Both the position numbers and the translations under genes were made by a program. From Sphingobium sp. Leaf26 (GTDB lineage: Bacteria; Pseudomonadota; Alphaproteobacteria; Sphingomonadales; Sphingomonadaceae), in contig NZ_LMKV01000029.1 of NCBI RefSeq assembly GCF_001421665.1, positions 63,171 to 127,170 on the forward strand: a DNA stretch of 64,000 bases, given 5' to 3'. Numbering within the stretch: position 1 is the stretch's first letter; each line of letters starts with the position of its first letter. Positions 61,698-64,000 of the stretch are shown here, piece after piece. The notes under the pieces were generated by a model, which was not told the DNA's origin, did no database searches, and was given only the letters and a program-made list of their open reading frames with translations.

Positions 61698-64000
<2,303 letters not shown>

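Overview
This is about 64 kb of core chromosome from a GC-rich alphaproteobacterium, most probably a sphingomonad (Sphingobium/Sphingomonas type). Pointers are the alphaproteobacterial SspB and ATP12 homologues, the intact str, S10 and spc ribosomal operons, a PEP-CTERM protein, very short or absent 5' leaders, and dispersed palindromes with CGTTCG...CGAACG ends, which I recall as common in this family. No plasmid, integrase, transposase or CRISPR array is visible.

Layout. 1-4.5 kb: an incomplete glycosyltransferase, gmk, a small protein, fumC, a small membrane protein and sspB (all minus). 4.5-8.6 kb: histidine genes hisB-(YciI)-hisH-hisA-hisF-hisE (plus), with a PEP-CTERM gene carrying a good sigma-54 promoter between hisF and hisE. 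8.6-13.5 kb: a membrane protein, an HDAC-like hydrolase, two different L,D-transpeptidases around a small lipoprotein, and a TPR-like protein. 13.6-17 kb: a tightly overlapped minus-strand operon crcB-rluA type-HAD-small membrane protein-ATP12. 17-26 kb: a DMT exporter divergent from an Lrp/AsnC regulator, a DUF2157/GDYXXLXY pair, several small genes, lepA and a CsgG-like secreted protein. 26-27.5 kb: an acyltransferase and a doubtful small ORF.

27.5-44.8 kb is the translation block on the minus strand: rpsL-rpsG-fusA-tuf, then rpsJ through rpmD, then rplO-secY-adk. Intrinsic terminators after tuf and after rpmD divide it into at least three transcription units. The rpsM-rpsK-rpoA-rplQ group that often follows adk is not here. 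S12 has Arg at position 88, a position where Lys-to-Arg is a classical streptomycin-resistance change.

45.3-51.1 kb: an M23 peptidase overlapping a bactofilin gene, a 36-aa membrane peptide, a COQ7-like hydroxylase of lower GC, a ComM/YifB ATPase, rlmE and a Ppx/GppA phosphatase. 51.4-55 kb: a 1170-aa autotransporter with a chymotrypsin-like protease passenger. 55-60.2 kb: an M20 peptidase and the secretion operon yajC-secD-secF-(Mth938 domain). 60.3-64 kb: tRNA-Pro(GGG), a 45-aa membrane peptide, an endolysin/holin pair, and a LysR regulator divergent from a succinyl-CoA:acetate CoA-transferase that runs off the window.

Most of this is ordinary housekeeping DNA. I found no clear new defence or mobile system. 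The better observations are regulatory: the sigma-54/PEP-CTERM module, several promoters whose -10 box sits 5-9 nt before the start codon, a terminator that abuts a start codon, a probable CTG start overlapping the secF stop, and Arg88 in S12. All positions, motif matches and spacings were read by eye; no database or folding program was run.
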